Assembly: GCA_902801325.1 (NCBI GenBank)
Contig: CADCHQ010000019.1
Coordinates: 1 to 64,000 of the forward strand
DNA length: 64,000 bases
Source: an uncultured Bacteroidales bacterium
GTDB lineage: Bacteria; Bacteroidota; Bacteroidia; Bacteroidales; Bacteroidaceae
Reading direction: 5' to 3'
The first letter of the stretch is position 1, and each line of letters starts with the position of its first letter. A program made the position numbers and the translations under genes. The notes beneath the pieces are model-generated. The model worked only from the letters and a program-made list of their open reading frames with translations. It had not been told where the DNA came from and ran no database searches. Below are positions 43,148-51,437 of the stretch, piece after piece.

Positions 43148-43251
43148 GGTTTTTCGCTCGATTTGTACTAACCTTAACCTTCGGTTTTAGGTACTTTCGC
43201 TCGAAAATATCCAAATAAATTTGGTATTTTGCTCGCTTATTCGTACCTTTG
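43148..43251 (+). promoter_or_regulatory. Dispersed promoter-cassette repeat, unit 2: tRNA-Gln promoter
   Basis: Nearly identical to unit 1 but with an intact promoter: TTTG (43220-43223), 20 nt with TATTTTGCTCGCTTATTCG, and TACCTTTG (43244-43251), 41 nt before the tRNA. Confidence 0.82.
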
Positions 43252-43292
43252 CACCCGCAAACCTCGCTGCGGGTTATAGGCAGCTGCCGGAT

Positions 43293-43366
43293 TGGGCTAT
43301 GGTGTAATGGTAGCACAAGACATTTTGGTCGTCTTAGTTCTGGTTCGAAACCGGATAGCCCAACCA
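43293..43366 (+). tRNA. tRNA-Gln (TTG anticodon)
   Basis: Acceptor arms TGGGCTA and TAGCCCA pair fully. The D-stem GTGT pairs with GCAC, the anticodon stem AGACA with CGTCT (one A-C mismatch at its inner end) holds the loop TTTTGGT with anticodon TTG, and the T-arm is TCTGG/CCGGA around TTCGAAA. The CCA end is encoded (43364-43366). Confidence 0.93.
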
Positions 43367-43380
43367 TTTTGAAAATAAAA

Positions 43381-43415
43381 ACGTGAATAGCCTACGGGAT
43401 ATTCACGTTTTTTTT
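43381..43415 (+). terminator. Terminator after tRNA-Gln
   Basis: ACGTGAATA (43381-43389) pairs with TATTCACGT (43400-43408) and is followed by a run of T. Confidence 0.85.
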
Positions 43416-43467
43416 ATATATTTGCATGCACATTAACTATAACCAATAAACTTTAAAACCTTTTATT

Positions 43468-44268
43468 ATGGCAAATCCATTTTCACTTGAAGGCAAAAAC
43501 GCTTGGATTACAGGCGCTTCTTATGGTATCGGGTTCAATATCGCAAAGGCATTCGTTGGGGCAGGTATCAAAACTATCATCTTCAATGACATCAACGAGG
43601 CTGCTCTCGAACGCGGCTTGGCCAACTACAAGGAGGCAGGCATCGAGAACGTGAAGGGTTACGTATGCGACGTGACAGACGAAAACGCTGTAAAGGCTCT
43701 CGTAGAGAAGATTCACAAGGAAGTAGGTCAGATTGACATTCTCGTTAACAATGCCGGCATCATCAAGCGCATCCCCATGCACGAGATGAAGCGTCAGGAG
43801 TTCCAGCAGGTTATCGATGTAGACCTTGTTGCTCCTTACATCGTCAGCGCAGCCGTGCTGCCCGAGATGATGGAGCGCCGCGAGGGTAAGATCATCAACA
43901 TTTGCTCAATGATGAGTGAACTGGGTCGCGAGACCGTTAGTGCCTATGCTGCTGCCAAGGGTGGCCTGAAGATGCTCACTCGCAACATCTGCTCGGAGTA
44001 TGGCGGATACAACATCCAGTGCAACGGCATTGGTCCGGGTTATATTGCAACACCTCAAACTGCTCCTCTGCGCGAGATTCAGCCCGATGGCAGTCGTCAT
44101 CCCTTCGACAAGTTTATCTGTGCCAAGACTCCCGCTGGCCGTTGGCTCGATCCTAGTGAACTGGGTGGTCCCGCAGTGTTCCTTGCCTCTCACGCTTCTG
44201 ACGCCGTGAATGGTCACATCCTCTACGTTGATGGCGGTATCCTTGCTTATATCGGCAAGCAACCTTAA
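43468..44268 (+). CDS. SDR oxidoreductase, probably gluconate 5-dehydrogenase
   Basis: 266 residues. The classical SDR pattern is complete: the NAD(P) motif TGASYGIG near residue 16, NNAG in DILVNNAGIIKR, the catalytic Ser in INICSMMSELG, and Y-x3-K in VSAYAAAKGGLKML. The wording (GKNAWITGASYGIGFNIAKA and HILYVDGGILAYIG) is that of the gluconate 5-dehydrogenase group, which reduces 5-keto-gluconate in uronate breakdown. A related role as a 2-deoxy-gluconate dehydrogenase is possible. It stands alone between two terminators. Confidence 0.8.
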   Translation: MANPFSLEGKNAWITGASYGIGFNIAKAFVGAGIKTIIFNDINEAALERGLANYKEAGIENVKGYVCDVTDENAVKALVEKIHKEVGQIDILVNNAGIIKRIPMHEMKRQEFQQVIDVDLVAPYIVSAAVLPEMMERREGKIINICSMMSELGRETVSAYAAAKGGLKMLTRNICSEYGGYNIQCNGIGPGYIATPQTAPLREIQPDGSRHPFDKFICAKTPAGRWLDPSELGGPAVFLASHASDAVNGHILYVDGGILAYIGKQP

Positions 44269-44431
44269 TTGGATGAAGGATTAAGGATTAGGGATTAAGG
44301 ATTAGGAAAGCTTTCGGAAAGCCTTAGGTTCGATGAATTTGCACCTTAGGTCTTCCAACTTTGCACCTCAGGTTCGCCGCAATAAGGCCTTAGGGCTTCT
44401 TGAATAAGACATAAGCGGTTATTAAATAAGG
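44269..44431. repeat. Low-complexity intergenic tract
   Basis: Begins with four GGATTAAGGATTAGG-like units, then GCCTTAGG / ACCTTAGG / GCCTTAGGGCTTC fragments that recur at 54298-54520. No coding capacity. Confidence 0.65.
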
Positions 44432-44465
44432 ATTAAGCCTTGACTCGATTGAGCCAAGGCTTAAT
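44432..44465. terminator. Bidirectional terminator between convergent genes
   Basis: Perfect 11-bp arms ATTAAGCCTTG (44432-44442) and CAAGGCTTAAT (44455-44465). It serves the SDR gene (+) and the following gene (-). Confidence 0.75.
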
Positions 44466-44485
44466 TATTCCCTCTTAATAATAAG

Positions 44486-45130
44486 TTATTGTATCAACTG
44501 CCACTCTTTCAGCAAAGGCAGAACGTGAGAGGCAACTTCGCGTTTCTTCTTATTTTTGACGGACATATATTCGGCATAAAACTCAGGACTGATATCTTCA
44601 TACTTTTCCATGAATTTGTCGTCTATCATTCGTGCCTCTTTACGTCCATCTTCGTATTCTCGCTTCACAAGGAAGCAATAATACCCCCTCAATGAAGCTT
44701 CATAGACTCCTGCCATAAGTCCAGCACCAATGGCACCGAACATCACTCCAAACGAGACGACAGCAGGAACGCCCGAAGCCCCGTTGTCTTGAGGAAGACG
44801 ACTTACGAAGCATATCTGTCCCCTACCATAGATGTAGGCAGGAGCATAGCCTTTACCAAAACGTTCTCCATTGTAGTACATGTGTGCCTTGTTCACGAAC
44901 AGGGTATCGTGGTAAAGCACAGCAAAGGCTTCGTCCTTGAGGACTTTGTCCAGCGAGTCGTTTTCGGTCTTTATCCGATGGTTCTGCTTCCGTCCTTTCA
45001 GCATCAGCGTGTCCAGTTCCGTCCAGTTACCTTCCTCATAGTCGGCATACGACATGCAGTAGCTAATCTGCGCCTGCAACCCCATTAGGGAAAGGCAAGA
45101 CAGAACGATTAGGATGAGCACTCGCTTCAT
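44486..45130 (-). CDS. DUF6563-like exported protein
   Basis: 214 residues with a signal peptide (MKRVLILIVLSCLSLMGLQA). The body contains ISYCMSYADYEEGNWTELDT, YMYYNGERFGKGYAPAYIY-like aromatic stretches, and a Gly-rich hydrophobic segment (FGVMFGAIGAGLMAGVY) that could be a membrane hairpin. The ending is charged (FYAEYMSVKNKKKREV). This pattern is shared by uncharacterised Bacteroidetes DUF6563-type proteins. It lies 7 nt after tyrS and is probably read from the same transcript. Confidence 0.55.
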   Translation of the reverse strand: MKRVLILIVLSCLSLMGLQAQISYCMSYADYEEGNWTELDTLMLKGRKQNHRIKTENDSLDKVLKDEAFAVLYHDTLFVNKAHMYYNGERFGKGYAPAYIYGRGQICFVSRLPQDNGASGVPAVVSFGVMFGAIGAGLMAGVYEASLRGYYCFLVKREYEDGRKEARMIDDKFMEKYEDISPEFYAEYMSVKNKKKREVASHVLPLLKEWQLIQ

Positions 45131-45137
45131 AGGCCTT

Positions 45138-46505
45138 TTACTTCACAATCAGCAGAAAATACTTCTTCTTGCCCTGCTGCACGAGAAGATAGCGTTCGTC
45201 GAGGAGGTCAGCGGTAGTAACCAACTGATCGAAGGCGGCAAGTTTTTCCTTATTCAAGGAGACACCGCCACCTTGCGTGAGTTTACGCATCTCACCCTTT
45301 GAGGCGAAGCAGGGCGTGTGCTCGGCAAAGAGGTCGACAGCCTTGCATCCCTCGCCCTCAATCAGCGAACGGCTAACCTCGAAGTGAGGCACACCGCTGA
45401 AGACATCGAGCAGGGTCTTTTCGTCGAGTTTTACCAGACTCTCTTTCGTGGCCTTACCAAAGAGGATGTTCGAAGCCTCAAGTGCCAATTCATAATCCTC
45501 GCGACCATGAACCATCACAGTAACTTCCTCAGCCAGACGCTTCTGCAAAACACGGCGACCGGGATCTTGACGATGCTCTTCGATGAGTTGATTGATGGTC
45601 TCCTTATCCAAAGAGGTAAATATCTTGATGTAGCGCTCAGCCTCTTCGTCGCCCACATTCAGCCAGAACTGATAGAAGACATAGGGACTGGTGCGATTGC
45701 GATCAAGCCAAACGTTGCCTTGTTCCGTTTTTCCGAACTTCTTGCCGTCGGCTTTGGTAATAAGCGGACAAGTAAGTGCGAAGGCCTCGTTTTCTACGCC
45801 CAACTTACGGCGAATGAGTTCGGTACCCGTCGTGATATTTCCCCACTGGTCGCTACCGCCCATCTGCAATCGGCAACCCTTGGTCTCGTAAAGGTGCAGG
45901 AAGTCGTAACCCTGCAAGAGCTGATAAGTGAACTCGGTGAAAGACATACCCTCCTGGAACTCACCATTCAGGCGACGCTTCACGCTATCCTTTGCCATCA
46001 TATAGTTGACAGTAATGCACTTACCAATGTCGCGAGCGAAGGAGAGGAAGGTAAAGTCCTTCATCCAGTCGTAGTTGTTCACGAGTTCGGCTGCGTTGGG
46101 TGCATCGCTATCAAAGTCGAGGAAGCGTGAGAGTTGCTGACGGATGCACTCCACATTGTGACGAAGGGTGGCCTCGTCCAGCAGGTTGCGTTCCTGGCTC
46201 TTTCCACTGGGGTCGCCAATCATGCCTGTAGCTCCACCCAGCAAGGCAATGGGCTTATGGCCACAACGCTGGAAATGGCGCAGCATCATAACTCCACATA
46301 GGTGACCGATGTGCAGACTATCGGCTGTGGGGTCAATGCCCACATAGGCCGTCTGCATACCTTTACTCAGCATTTCCTCTGTTCCGGGCATCATGGTGTG
46401 TATCATGCCCCTCCATCGAAGTTCTTCTACAAAATTAGGACTCACCCCCTGCCCCTCTCTGTTAGCGAGGGGAGTAGTTTGTCCTACAACTTTTTCGTTT
46501 TCCAT
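45138..46505 (-). CDS. tyrS: Tyrosyl-tRNA synthetase with an element-derived N-terminal extension
   Basis: 455 residues from ATG 46505. The class I signatures are [19 protein letters not shown] (HIGH) and [12 protein letters not shown] (KMSKS-like KFGKT). The C-terminal half carries an S4-like RNA-binding domain ([14 protein letters not shown]). The usual Bacteroidales start would be at [10 protein letters not shown]; here that point is fused to about 23 residues ([19 protein letters not shown] and a short linker) encoded by the inverted-repeat element at 46438-46581. No ATG exists at the normal start; a GTG codon lies 3 codons before NFVEE. The enzyme charges tRNA-Tyr. Confidence 0.93.
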   Translation of the reverse strand: MENEKVVGQTTPLANREGQGVSPNFVEELRWRGMIHTMMPGTEEMLSKGMQTAYVGIDPTADSLHIGHLCGVMMLRHFQRCGHKPIALLGGATGMIGDPSGKSQERNLLDEATLRHNVECIRQQLSRFLDFDSDAPNAAELVNNYDWMKDFTFLSFARDIGKCITVNYMMAKDSVKRRLNGEFQEGMSFTEFTYQLLQGYDFLHLYETKGCRLQMGGSDQWGNITTGTELIRRKLGVENEAFALTCPLITKADGKKFGKTEQGNVWLDRNRTSPYVFYQFWLNVGDEEAERYIKIFTSLDKETINQLIEEHRQDPGRRVLQKRLAEEVTVMVHGREDYELALEASNILFGKATKESLVKLDEKTLLDVFSGVPHFEVSRSLIEGEGCKAVDLFAEHTPCFASKGEMRKLTQGGGVSLNKEKLAAFDQLVTTADLLDERYLLVQQGKKKYFLLIVK

Positions 46506-46581
46506 ATATCTATAACTATTTCTATTATTATCTTGATTAAAATTACTCCCCGCCCTACAAGGGAGGGTAAGGGGAGGGTCC
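46438..46581 (-). repeat. REPIN-like element B between ruvB and tyrS, carrying the tyrS start codon
   Basis: 144 bp with outer arms GGACTCACCCCC and its inverse GGGGAGGGTCC, an inner GAGGGGAGTAG on one side and TTACTCCCC on the other, and an AT-rich core containing the tyrS ATG (46505). It begins on the base after the ruvB stop. The ATG is 68 nt from its outer edge, the same distance as in element C. Confidence 0.85.
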
Positions 46582-47619
46582 TTAGCCAAATAAATCCGGC
46601 TGTTCAGGTGTACCAAAGCGCGTGCCGATGGTCCGTCCTAAATGAGTGTAAGCCAACTCGGTTACTTCACGACCACGAGGCGTGCGCTTGATGAATCCCT
46701 CCTTGATGAGGAAAGGCTCATAGACCTCCTCCACTGTGCCTGCATCCTCACCTACGGCTGTGGCTATGGTATTGATACCCACAGGTCCACCCTTGAACTT
46801 GTCGATGATGGTCAAGAGTATCTTGTTGTCAATCTCATCGAGTCCGTGCTTGTCGATGTTCAAGGCCTCAAGGGCCACGCGAGCTATCTTGAGGTCAATC
46901 TCACCATTACCACGCACCTGAGCAAAGTCACGCACACGACGCAAGAGGGCGTTGGCGATACGTGGCGTACCACGACTGCGACTGGCTATCTCACCAGCAG
47001 CCTCCGATGAAATGGGCACTCCCAAGATGCCTGCCGAACGGACTACAATCTTCTTCAGCGTTGCAGCATCGTAGTATTCCAAGTGCAGGTTGATGCCAAA
47101 GCGAGCACGCAAGGGGGCTGTCAGCAATCCACTGCGTGTGGTGGCACCTACGAGGGTGAAGGGATTCAAGTCTATCTGGATGCTTCGTGCCGAAGGACCT
47201 TTGTCAATCATGATGTCGATGCGGTAGTCCTCCATAGCCGAGTAGAGATACTCCTCCACAACAGGCGACAAGCGATGGATTTCATCGATGAAAAGGACAT
47301 CATTAGGCTCTAAAGAGGTCAATAAACCAGCCAAATCACCAGGTTTGTCGAGCACAGGGCCACTGGTAACCTTAAAGCCCACACCCAGTTCGTTTGCAAT
47401 AATGTTCGACAGCGTGGTCTTACCCAATCCTGGGGGACCATGCAAGAGTGTGTGGTCGAGCGGTTCACCACGATAACGTGCAGCTTCCACAAACACGCTC
47501 AGATTGTCGGTCACCTTCTGCTGACCGCTGAAATCAGCAAAACGCAAGGGGCGTAAGGCATTTTCAAAGTCCTTTTCCTTTTGGTTTCGCTGGTCTCTGA
47601 TGTCGAATGTATCTTCCAT
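46582..47619 (-). CDS. ruvB: Holliday junction branch-migration helicase RuvB
   Basis: 345 residues from ATG 47619 ([12 protein letters not shown]); the frame extends upstream through the promoter region and is not used. [20 protein letters not shown] is Walker [14 protein letters not shown] is Walker [13 protein letters not shown] is sensor 1 and [18 protein letters not shown] is the sensor 2 region. The winged-helix end is intact ([16 protein letters not shown]). The hexameric motor drives branch migration with RuvA during recombinational repair. It is upstream of tyrS on the same strand. Confidence 0.97.
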   Translation of the reverse strand: MEDTFDIRDQRNQKEKDFENALRPLRFADFSGQQKVTDNLSVFVEAARYRGEPLDHTLLHGPPGLGKTTLSNIIANELGVGFKVTSGPVLDKPGDLAGLLTSLEPNDVLFIDEIHRLSPVVEEYLYSAMEDYRIDIMIDKGPSARSIQIDLNPFTLVGATTRSGLLTAPLRARFGINLHLEYYDAATLKKIVVRSAGILGVPISSEAAGEIASRSRGTPRIANALLRRVRDFAQVRGNGEIDLKIARVALEALNIDKHGLDEIDNKILLTIIDKFKGGPVGINTIATAVGEDAGTVEEVYEPFLIKEGFIKRTPRGREVTELAYTHLGRTIGTRFGTPEQPDLFG

Positions 47620-47720
47620 CTTCTTATATTTCGCGGCAAAGATACGAATAAAAGTGAAAAAAGAAAAAAGAAAAGCAAAAAAGCTTTGTGTTTCCTCTTT
47701 ATTATATCCCAAAAGTTTTG

Positions 47721-47728
47721 TACCTTTG
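47721..47728 (+). promoter_or_regulatory. -7 element for the DUF6359-type gene
   Basis: TACCTTTG 46 nt before ATG 47774, an exact TAnnTTTG match. No clear -33 TTTG at 19-20 nt. Confidence 0.6.
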
Positions 47729-47773
47729 TGGCCTAAACGAGAAACAAATTATTAATTCTAAACATTAACGTTC

Positions 47774-49771
47774 ATGAAAAAACTTCTACTTACTCTTTTC
47801 GCAGTATTGACTGCAAGTTTTGCAACGGCCCAGACCGACCTGCTCACCAATGGTGGCTTCGAGACATGGGCAGACAATGTCCCCACCGACTGGTTGATTG
47901 CCGCCTCTGGCAGCAACACTGCAGGCTCAAACATTAACGTAGAAAAGTCTACAAACGCTCACAGCGGAACCTACGCTATTTCTATTACCAACGCAACTGC
48001 AGATAAAGCTGAAAGCAGTCAAAAGAACGGCCGTATTGCAACCAAGGAACTAAAGCTTAAAGCTGGCACCTATACATATACCGTATATGTGAAAGCCGCT
48101 GACGAAACCGGTGCAGTTACTCGTATTGGCTATGTGCCTATCAACACTTCCACAGGCAAACCTGGTACCTATACATGGGCACACAATGAAAATGATTACA
48201 ATGGTCCCGACACCATTTCCAACGAATGGTTGAAGAAGACCATGCAGTTCACTCTAACAGAGCCTTCTACATTGTGTCTTCTTGTTATGCATAGCAAGAA
48301 TGCTGTGACCAAGACCATAATTGTTGACGATGCAAGTCTGACTACTACAAATGGCGGATTAGACGACGGAAGCACCCCTGAACCTGTGAGCATTGCCAAT
48401 ACTCCCGAGACGGCTTACACTCCCTCTCAAGCAGTTGCACTCATCGATGCAGGTCAGGATTTAAAGACTAAGGTATATGTAAAGGGTATCGTCAGCGAAA
48501 TCAAATCGCTCGACACCAGCCGCTATGCTCGTGCTCAGTACTACATCAGTGAGGACGGCACCACGGAAAACCAGTTCTACATCTACAATGGTTATTATCT
48601 GGGTGGCGCAGACTTTACGTCTGACGACCAACTGAAAGTGGGTGATAATGTCATCGTCTATGGCCAACTGACCAAGTATAATGACACCTACGAGATGAAC
48701 CAGAATAACGAAATCTATGAGTTGAATGGTCAGCACGCCGAAGAGACCACAGCCGAGAAGAAGACCATTGCCGAGGTACAAGCCCTGGAGACTAACATCG
48801 ATGTTAAGGTAGAAAACGCCATTGTCTATGCCATCTGCAAGAATGGTGCCGTATTTGGCGACGGAACTGGTTACATTTATTATTACGACACGGCTATCTC
48901 TGGTCTCGCAGTGGGCGATAAGGTAACCATCGAAGGCAAGCCCACCACCTATGGTGGTTTCAAGCAGTTCACCAATTCTGCCGCCATCACCAAGAATGGT
49001 ACAGCAACTGTCACCTATCCCGCAGCAGCAGAGATTGATGTTGATGCATGGGTAGCAGCTCCCACCATCCAGTATGTTAAATTGAAGGGTGAACTGAGCA
49101 TCAGCGGCAACTATTACAACCTCATTATCGAAGGAAAGACCGCACAGGGTAGCATCATCGGTGCACAAGACGACCTGTTTAAGGACGTGGCCAACGGTAG
49201 CACCATCACCATTGAAGGTTTTGCCATGTACACCACCAGCAGCGGCAAATATGCAAACGTCGTGGCCGTAAAGGTAACGGTAGATGGTCAAGGTGAGCAG
49301 GTAGATATCACCAATACCCCCGAAACAGCCTACAGCATTACCAAAGTCATCGAACTCGTTGATGCCGGCAAGGGACTGGAGCAGAAAGTATATGTAAAGG
49401 GTATCATCAGCGAAATCGTTTCACTTGATGTCACTCAGTGGAAGCGTGCCCAGTATGACATCGTTGACGAAATCGGAAGTGAGACCAAGGTTCGCATCTA
49501 CAATGGTTACTATCTCGAAGGTGCTGATTTCACCAGCAACGACCAAATCAAGGTAGGTGATGCAGTGGTTGTTTATGGTCAACTGACCAAGTACAATGAG
49601 CTCTATGAGGTTGCAGCCAACAACTACATCTACTCACTGAACGGCACAACCGACGGCATCAGCAAGATCGAAATTGTGAAGAGCGGTGCCATCTATGACC
49701 TCGCAGGTCGTCGTGTGGAGAAGGCCACAAAGGGCATTTACATCATAAACGGACGGAAGGTTGTTTTTTAA
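47774..49771 (+). CDS. Exported protein with two DUF6359-type OB-fold repeats and a short sorting tail
   Basis: 665 residues, signal peptide MKKLLLTLFAVLTASFATAQ. Residues 24-190 form a carbohydrate-binding-like jelly roll (LLTNGGFETWADNVPTDWL). Two similar domains of about 115 residues follow, at about 207-320 and 515-630. Each begins NTPETAY and contains KVYVKGI.SEI, YNGYYL.GADFTS, and VVYGQLTKYN; they are OB folds of the DUF6359 type. Between them lies a related, more diverged OB domain. The end, IYDLAGRRVEKATKGIYIIN, is the short Prevotella tail. The repeats suggest internal duplication. The ligand is unknown. Confidence 0.75.
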   Translation: MKKLLLTLFAVLTASFATAQTDLLTNGGFETWADNVPTDWLIAASGSNTAGSNINVEKSTNAHSGTYAISITNATADKAESSQKNGRIATKELKLKAGTYTYTVYVKAADETGAVTRIGYVPINTSTGKPGTYTWAHNENDYNGPDTISNEWLKKTMQFTLTEPSTLCLLVMHSKNAVTKTIIVDDASLTTTNGGLDDGSTPEPVSIANTPETAYTPSQAVALIDAGQDLKTKVYVKGIVSEIKSLDTSRYARAQYYISEDGTTENQFYIYNGYYLGGADFTSDDQLKVGDNVIVYGQLTKYNDTYEMNQNNEIYELNGQHAEETTAEKKTIAEVQALETNIDVKVENAIVYAICKNGAVFGDGTGYIYYYDTAISGLAVGDKVTIEGKPTTYGGFKQFTNSAAITKNGTATVTYPAAAEIDVDAWVAAPTIQYVKLKGELSISGNYYNLIIEGKTAQGSIIGAQDDLFKDVANGSTITIEGFAMYTTSSGKYANVVAVKVTVDGQGEQVDITNTPETAYSITKVIELVDAGKGLEQKVYVKGIISEIVSLDVTQWKRAQYDIVDEIGSETKVRIYNGYYLEGADFTSNDQIKVGDAVVVYGQLTKYNELYEVAANNYIYSLNGTTDGISKIEIVKSGAIYDLAGRRVEKATKGIYIINGRKVVF

Positions 49772-49799
49772 TTAAGAGTTAAGAATTAAGAATTAAGAG

Positions 49800-49850
49800 T
49801 TCTTGCTCCTCTGCTCTACGCAAGCGTCACTGCTTTGCAGATGCTGAGCG
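49800..49850 (+). repeat. Dispersed 51-bp repeat, intergenic copy
   Basis: Matches 18114-18164 (both carry TACGCAAGCGTCACT). It is preceded by GAATTAAGAATTAAGAG-type low-complexity DNA. Confidence 0.8.
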
Positions 49851-49899
49851 AAAAGTTAAGAATTAAACATTGATTCTTTACTTCTCACAATAGGATAAG

Positions 49900-49929
49900 G
49901 AGCCGCAGATTCGTCTGCGGCTCTTTTTT
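49900..49929 (+). terminator. Terminator of the DUF6359-type gene
   Basis: GAGCCGCAGA and TCTGCGGCTC around a TTCG tetraloop, then six T. Confidence 0.92.
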
Positions 49930-49996
49930 ATGCTACTCTCTCCACTTTCCTCTTATTAAGTTTTCTCTTTTCACTTTTAATTTTTAATTTTGCAGT

Positions 49997-51283
49997 ATGG
50001 TACTCAATTACATTTGGATAGGATTCATCCTCATAGCATTCATCATTGCTACGGTGGAACTCTTAATGGGCAATACTGAGGTATTCCCTGCGATTATCGA
50101 CTCTACGTTTGCCTCTTCTAAGACGGCATTTGAAATCTCCCTCGGATTGACCGGAACACTAGCTCTGTGGATGGGCATCATGAAGATTGGTGAGAAGGGA
50201 GGACTGGTGAACGCCCTCGCGCGCGCGCTCAATCCTTTATTTAAACGCCTGTTCCCAGACATTCCCGAAGGGCATCCCGTCTTCGGACACATCTTCATGA
50301 ACCTGGGTGCCAACATGCTTGGCCTCGACAATGCCGCCACACCCTTAGGCCTGAAGGCGATGGAGGGAATGGAGGAAATTAAAAATGAAAAACTAAAAAT
50401 TAGAAGAGAGCGTGGAGAGATTGACGACCAGCAGATGCTGCGTCTGAAGGAAACGGCATCGAACCCGATGATTATGTTCCTGGTCCTGAACACCAGCGGA
50501 CTTACACTCATCCCCGTCTCTATCCTCGTCTATCGTGCCCAACTTGGAGCCGCACAGCCCACCGACGTCTTTATACCCATCCTGATAGCTACCACCATCG
50601 CCACGATGGCGGGCATCATCATCACCAGCCTCTACCAGCGCATCAACCTCTTCAACCGTGCCATCATGGGCACCATGCTGGGCCTCTGCCTCTTGGTAAG
50701 CGGTATGGTATGGGTGAGCACACAACTGGGCAAGGACCAACTCAGTCTCTACAGCACCACCATTGCCAACGTACTCTTGTTCGGCATCATCGTGGCCTTC
50801 ATCGTGGCAGGCATGCGCAAGAAGGTGAATGTCTATGAGGCCTTCATAGAGGGCGCTAAAGGCGGTTTTGAGACCGCTGTACGCATCATCCCATACCTGG
50901 TGGCCATATTGGTCGCCATCGGCGTATTCCGCGCTTCTGGGGCAATGGACGTGCTCATAAGCGGCATTGAGAAAGGTTTCCAGTTCATGGGCATCAATGC
51001 CGACTTCGTGGGAGCCCTGCCTACAGCCTTAATGAAACCCCTGAGCGGTAGTGGAGCGCGCGGTATGATGGTGGATGCTATGACCACCTATGGTGCCGAC
51101 TCCTTCGTGGGTCGCCTCTCCTGCATCTTCCAAGGAGCCACAGACACCACGTTCTACATCCTTGCCGTGTACTTTGGTTCTGTGGGCGTTCGCAACACGC
51201 GCCATGCCGTGGCTGCCGGTCTGCTGACCGACCTTGTGGGCGTACTGGCCGCCATCGGGGTGGCTTATTTGTTCTTCTATTAG
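49997..51283 (+). CDS. Nucleoside-recognition (SpmA/SpmB-fused) membrane protein
   Basis: 428 residues with about ten transmembrane helices. The N-terminal half carries MGIMKIGEKGGLVNALARAL and GHIFMNLGANMLGLDNAATP, and the C-terminal half SGSGARGMMVDAMTTYGADS and IFQGATDTTFYILAVYFG. These are the Gate/nucleoside-recognition motifs of spore-maturation proteins A and B, fused here as usual for Bacteroidetes. The substrate is unknown. A low-complexity insert, EEIKNEKLKIRRERGE (50374-50421), lies in the loop after NAATPLGLKAMEGM and resembles the intergenic AT-rich repeats nearby. TAATTTTG (49985-49992) lies just before the ATG, implying an almost leaderless transcript. Confidence 0.8.
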   Translation: MVLNYIWIGFILIAFIIATVELLMGNTEVFPAIIDSTFASSKTAFEISLGLTGTLALWMGIMKIGEKGGLVNALARALNPLFKRLFPDIPEGHPVFGHIFMNLGANMLGLDNAATPLGLKAMEGMEEIKNEKLKIRRERGEIDDQQMLRLKETASNPMIMFLVLNTSGLTLIPVSILVYRAQLGAAQPTDVFIPILIATTIATMAGIIITSLYQRINLFNRAIMGTMLGLCLLVSGMVWVSTQLGKDQLSLYSTTIANVLLFGIIVAFIVAGMRKKVNVYEAFIEGAKGGFETAVRIIPYLVAILVAIGVFRASGAMDVLISGIEKGFQFMGINADFVGALPTALMKPLSGSGARGMMVDAMTTYGADSFVGRLSCIFQGATDTTFYILAVYFGSVGVRNTRHAVAAGLLTDLVGVLAAIGVAYLFFY

Positions 51284-51284
51284 A

Positions 51285-51437
51285 AGCCCCACCCCCAATC
51301 CCCTCCCGAGGGAGGGGCGTATTCACTGGCATAAAGATAAAAACGGAATAACGCAACATAATAATATATATGATGAAGAATACTCAGTCGGCAAAGGTTA
51401 CCACTAATTCCTCCCGGGGAGGGAAAGGGTTGGGGGT
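51285..51437 (+). repeat. REPIN-like element C carrying the flippase start codon
   Basis: 153 bp with terminal arms ACCCCCAATCCC (51291-51302) and GGGTTGGGGGT (51427-51437), inner palindromes CCCCTCCC/GGGAGGGG and CCTCCCGGGGAGG, and an AT-rich core containing ATG 51370 and 51373. It begins 1 nt after the upstream stop codon. Confidence 0.85.

Larger units (their letters stand above)
42813..43292. other. Intergenic region holding two direct copies of the promoter cassette
   Basis: 480 bases without a gene. It is mostly occupied by repeat units at 42908-43023 and 43148-43251, separated by about 125 bp of related sequence. A minus strand frame (43008-43367) crosses the tRNA and is not a gene. 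Confidence 0.7.

Noticed and set aside
43008..43367. 119-codon minus strand ORF across the cassette repeats and tRNA-Gln
   Set aside because: It reads through a well-folded tRNA and repeat DNA; the protein-like residues reflect repeat sequence.
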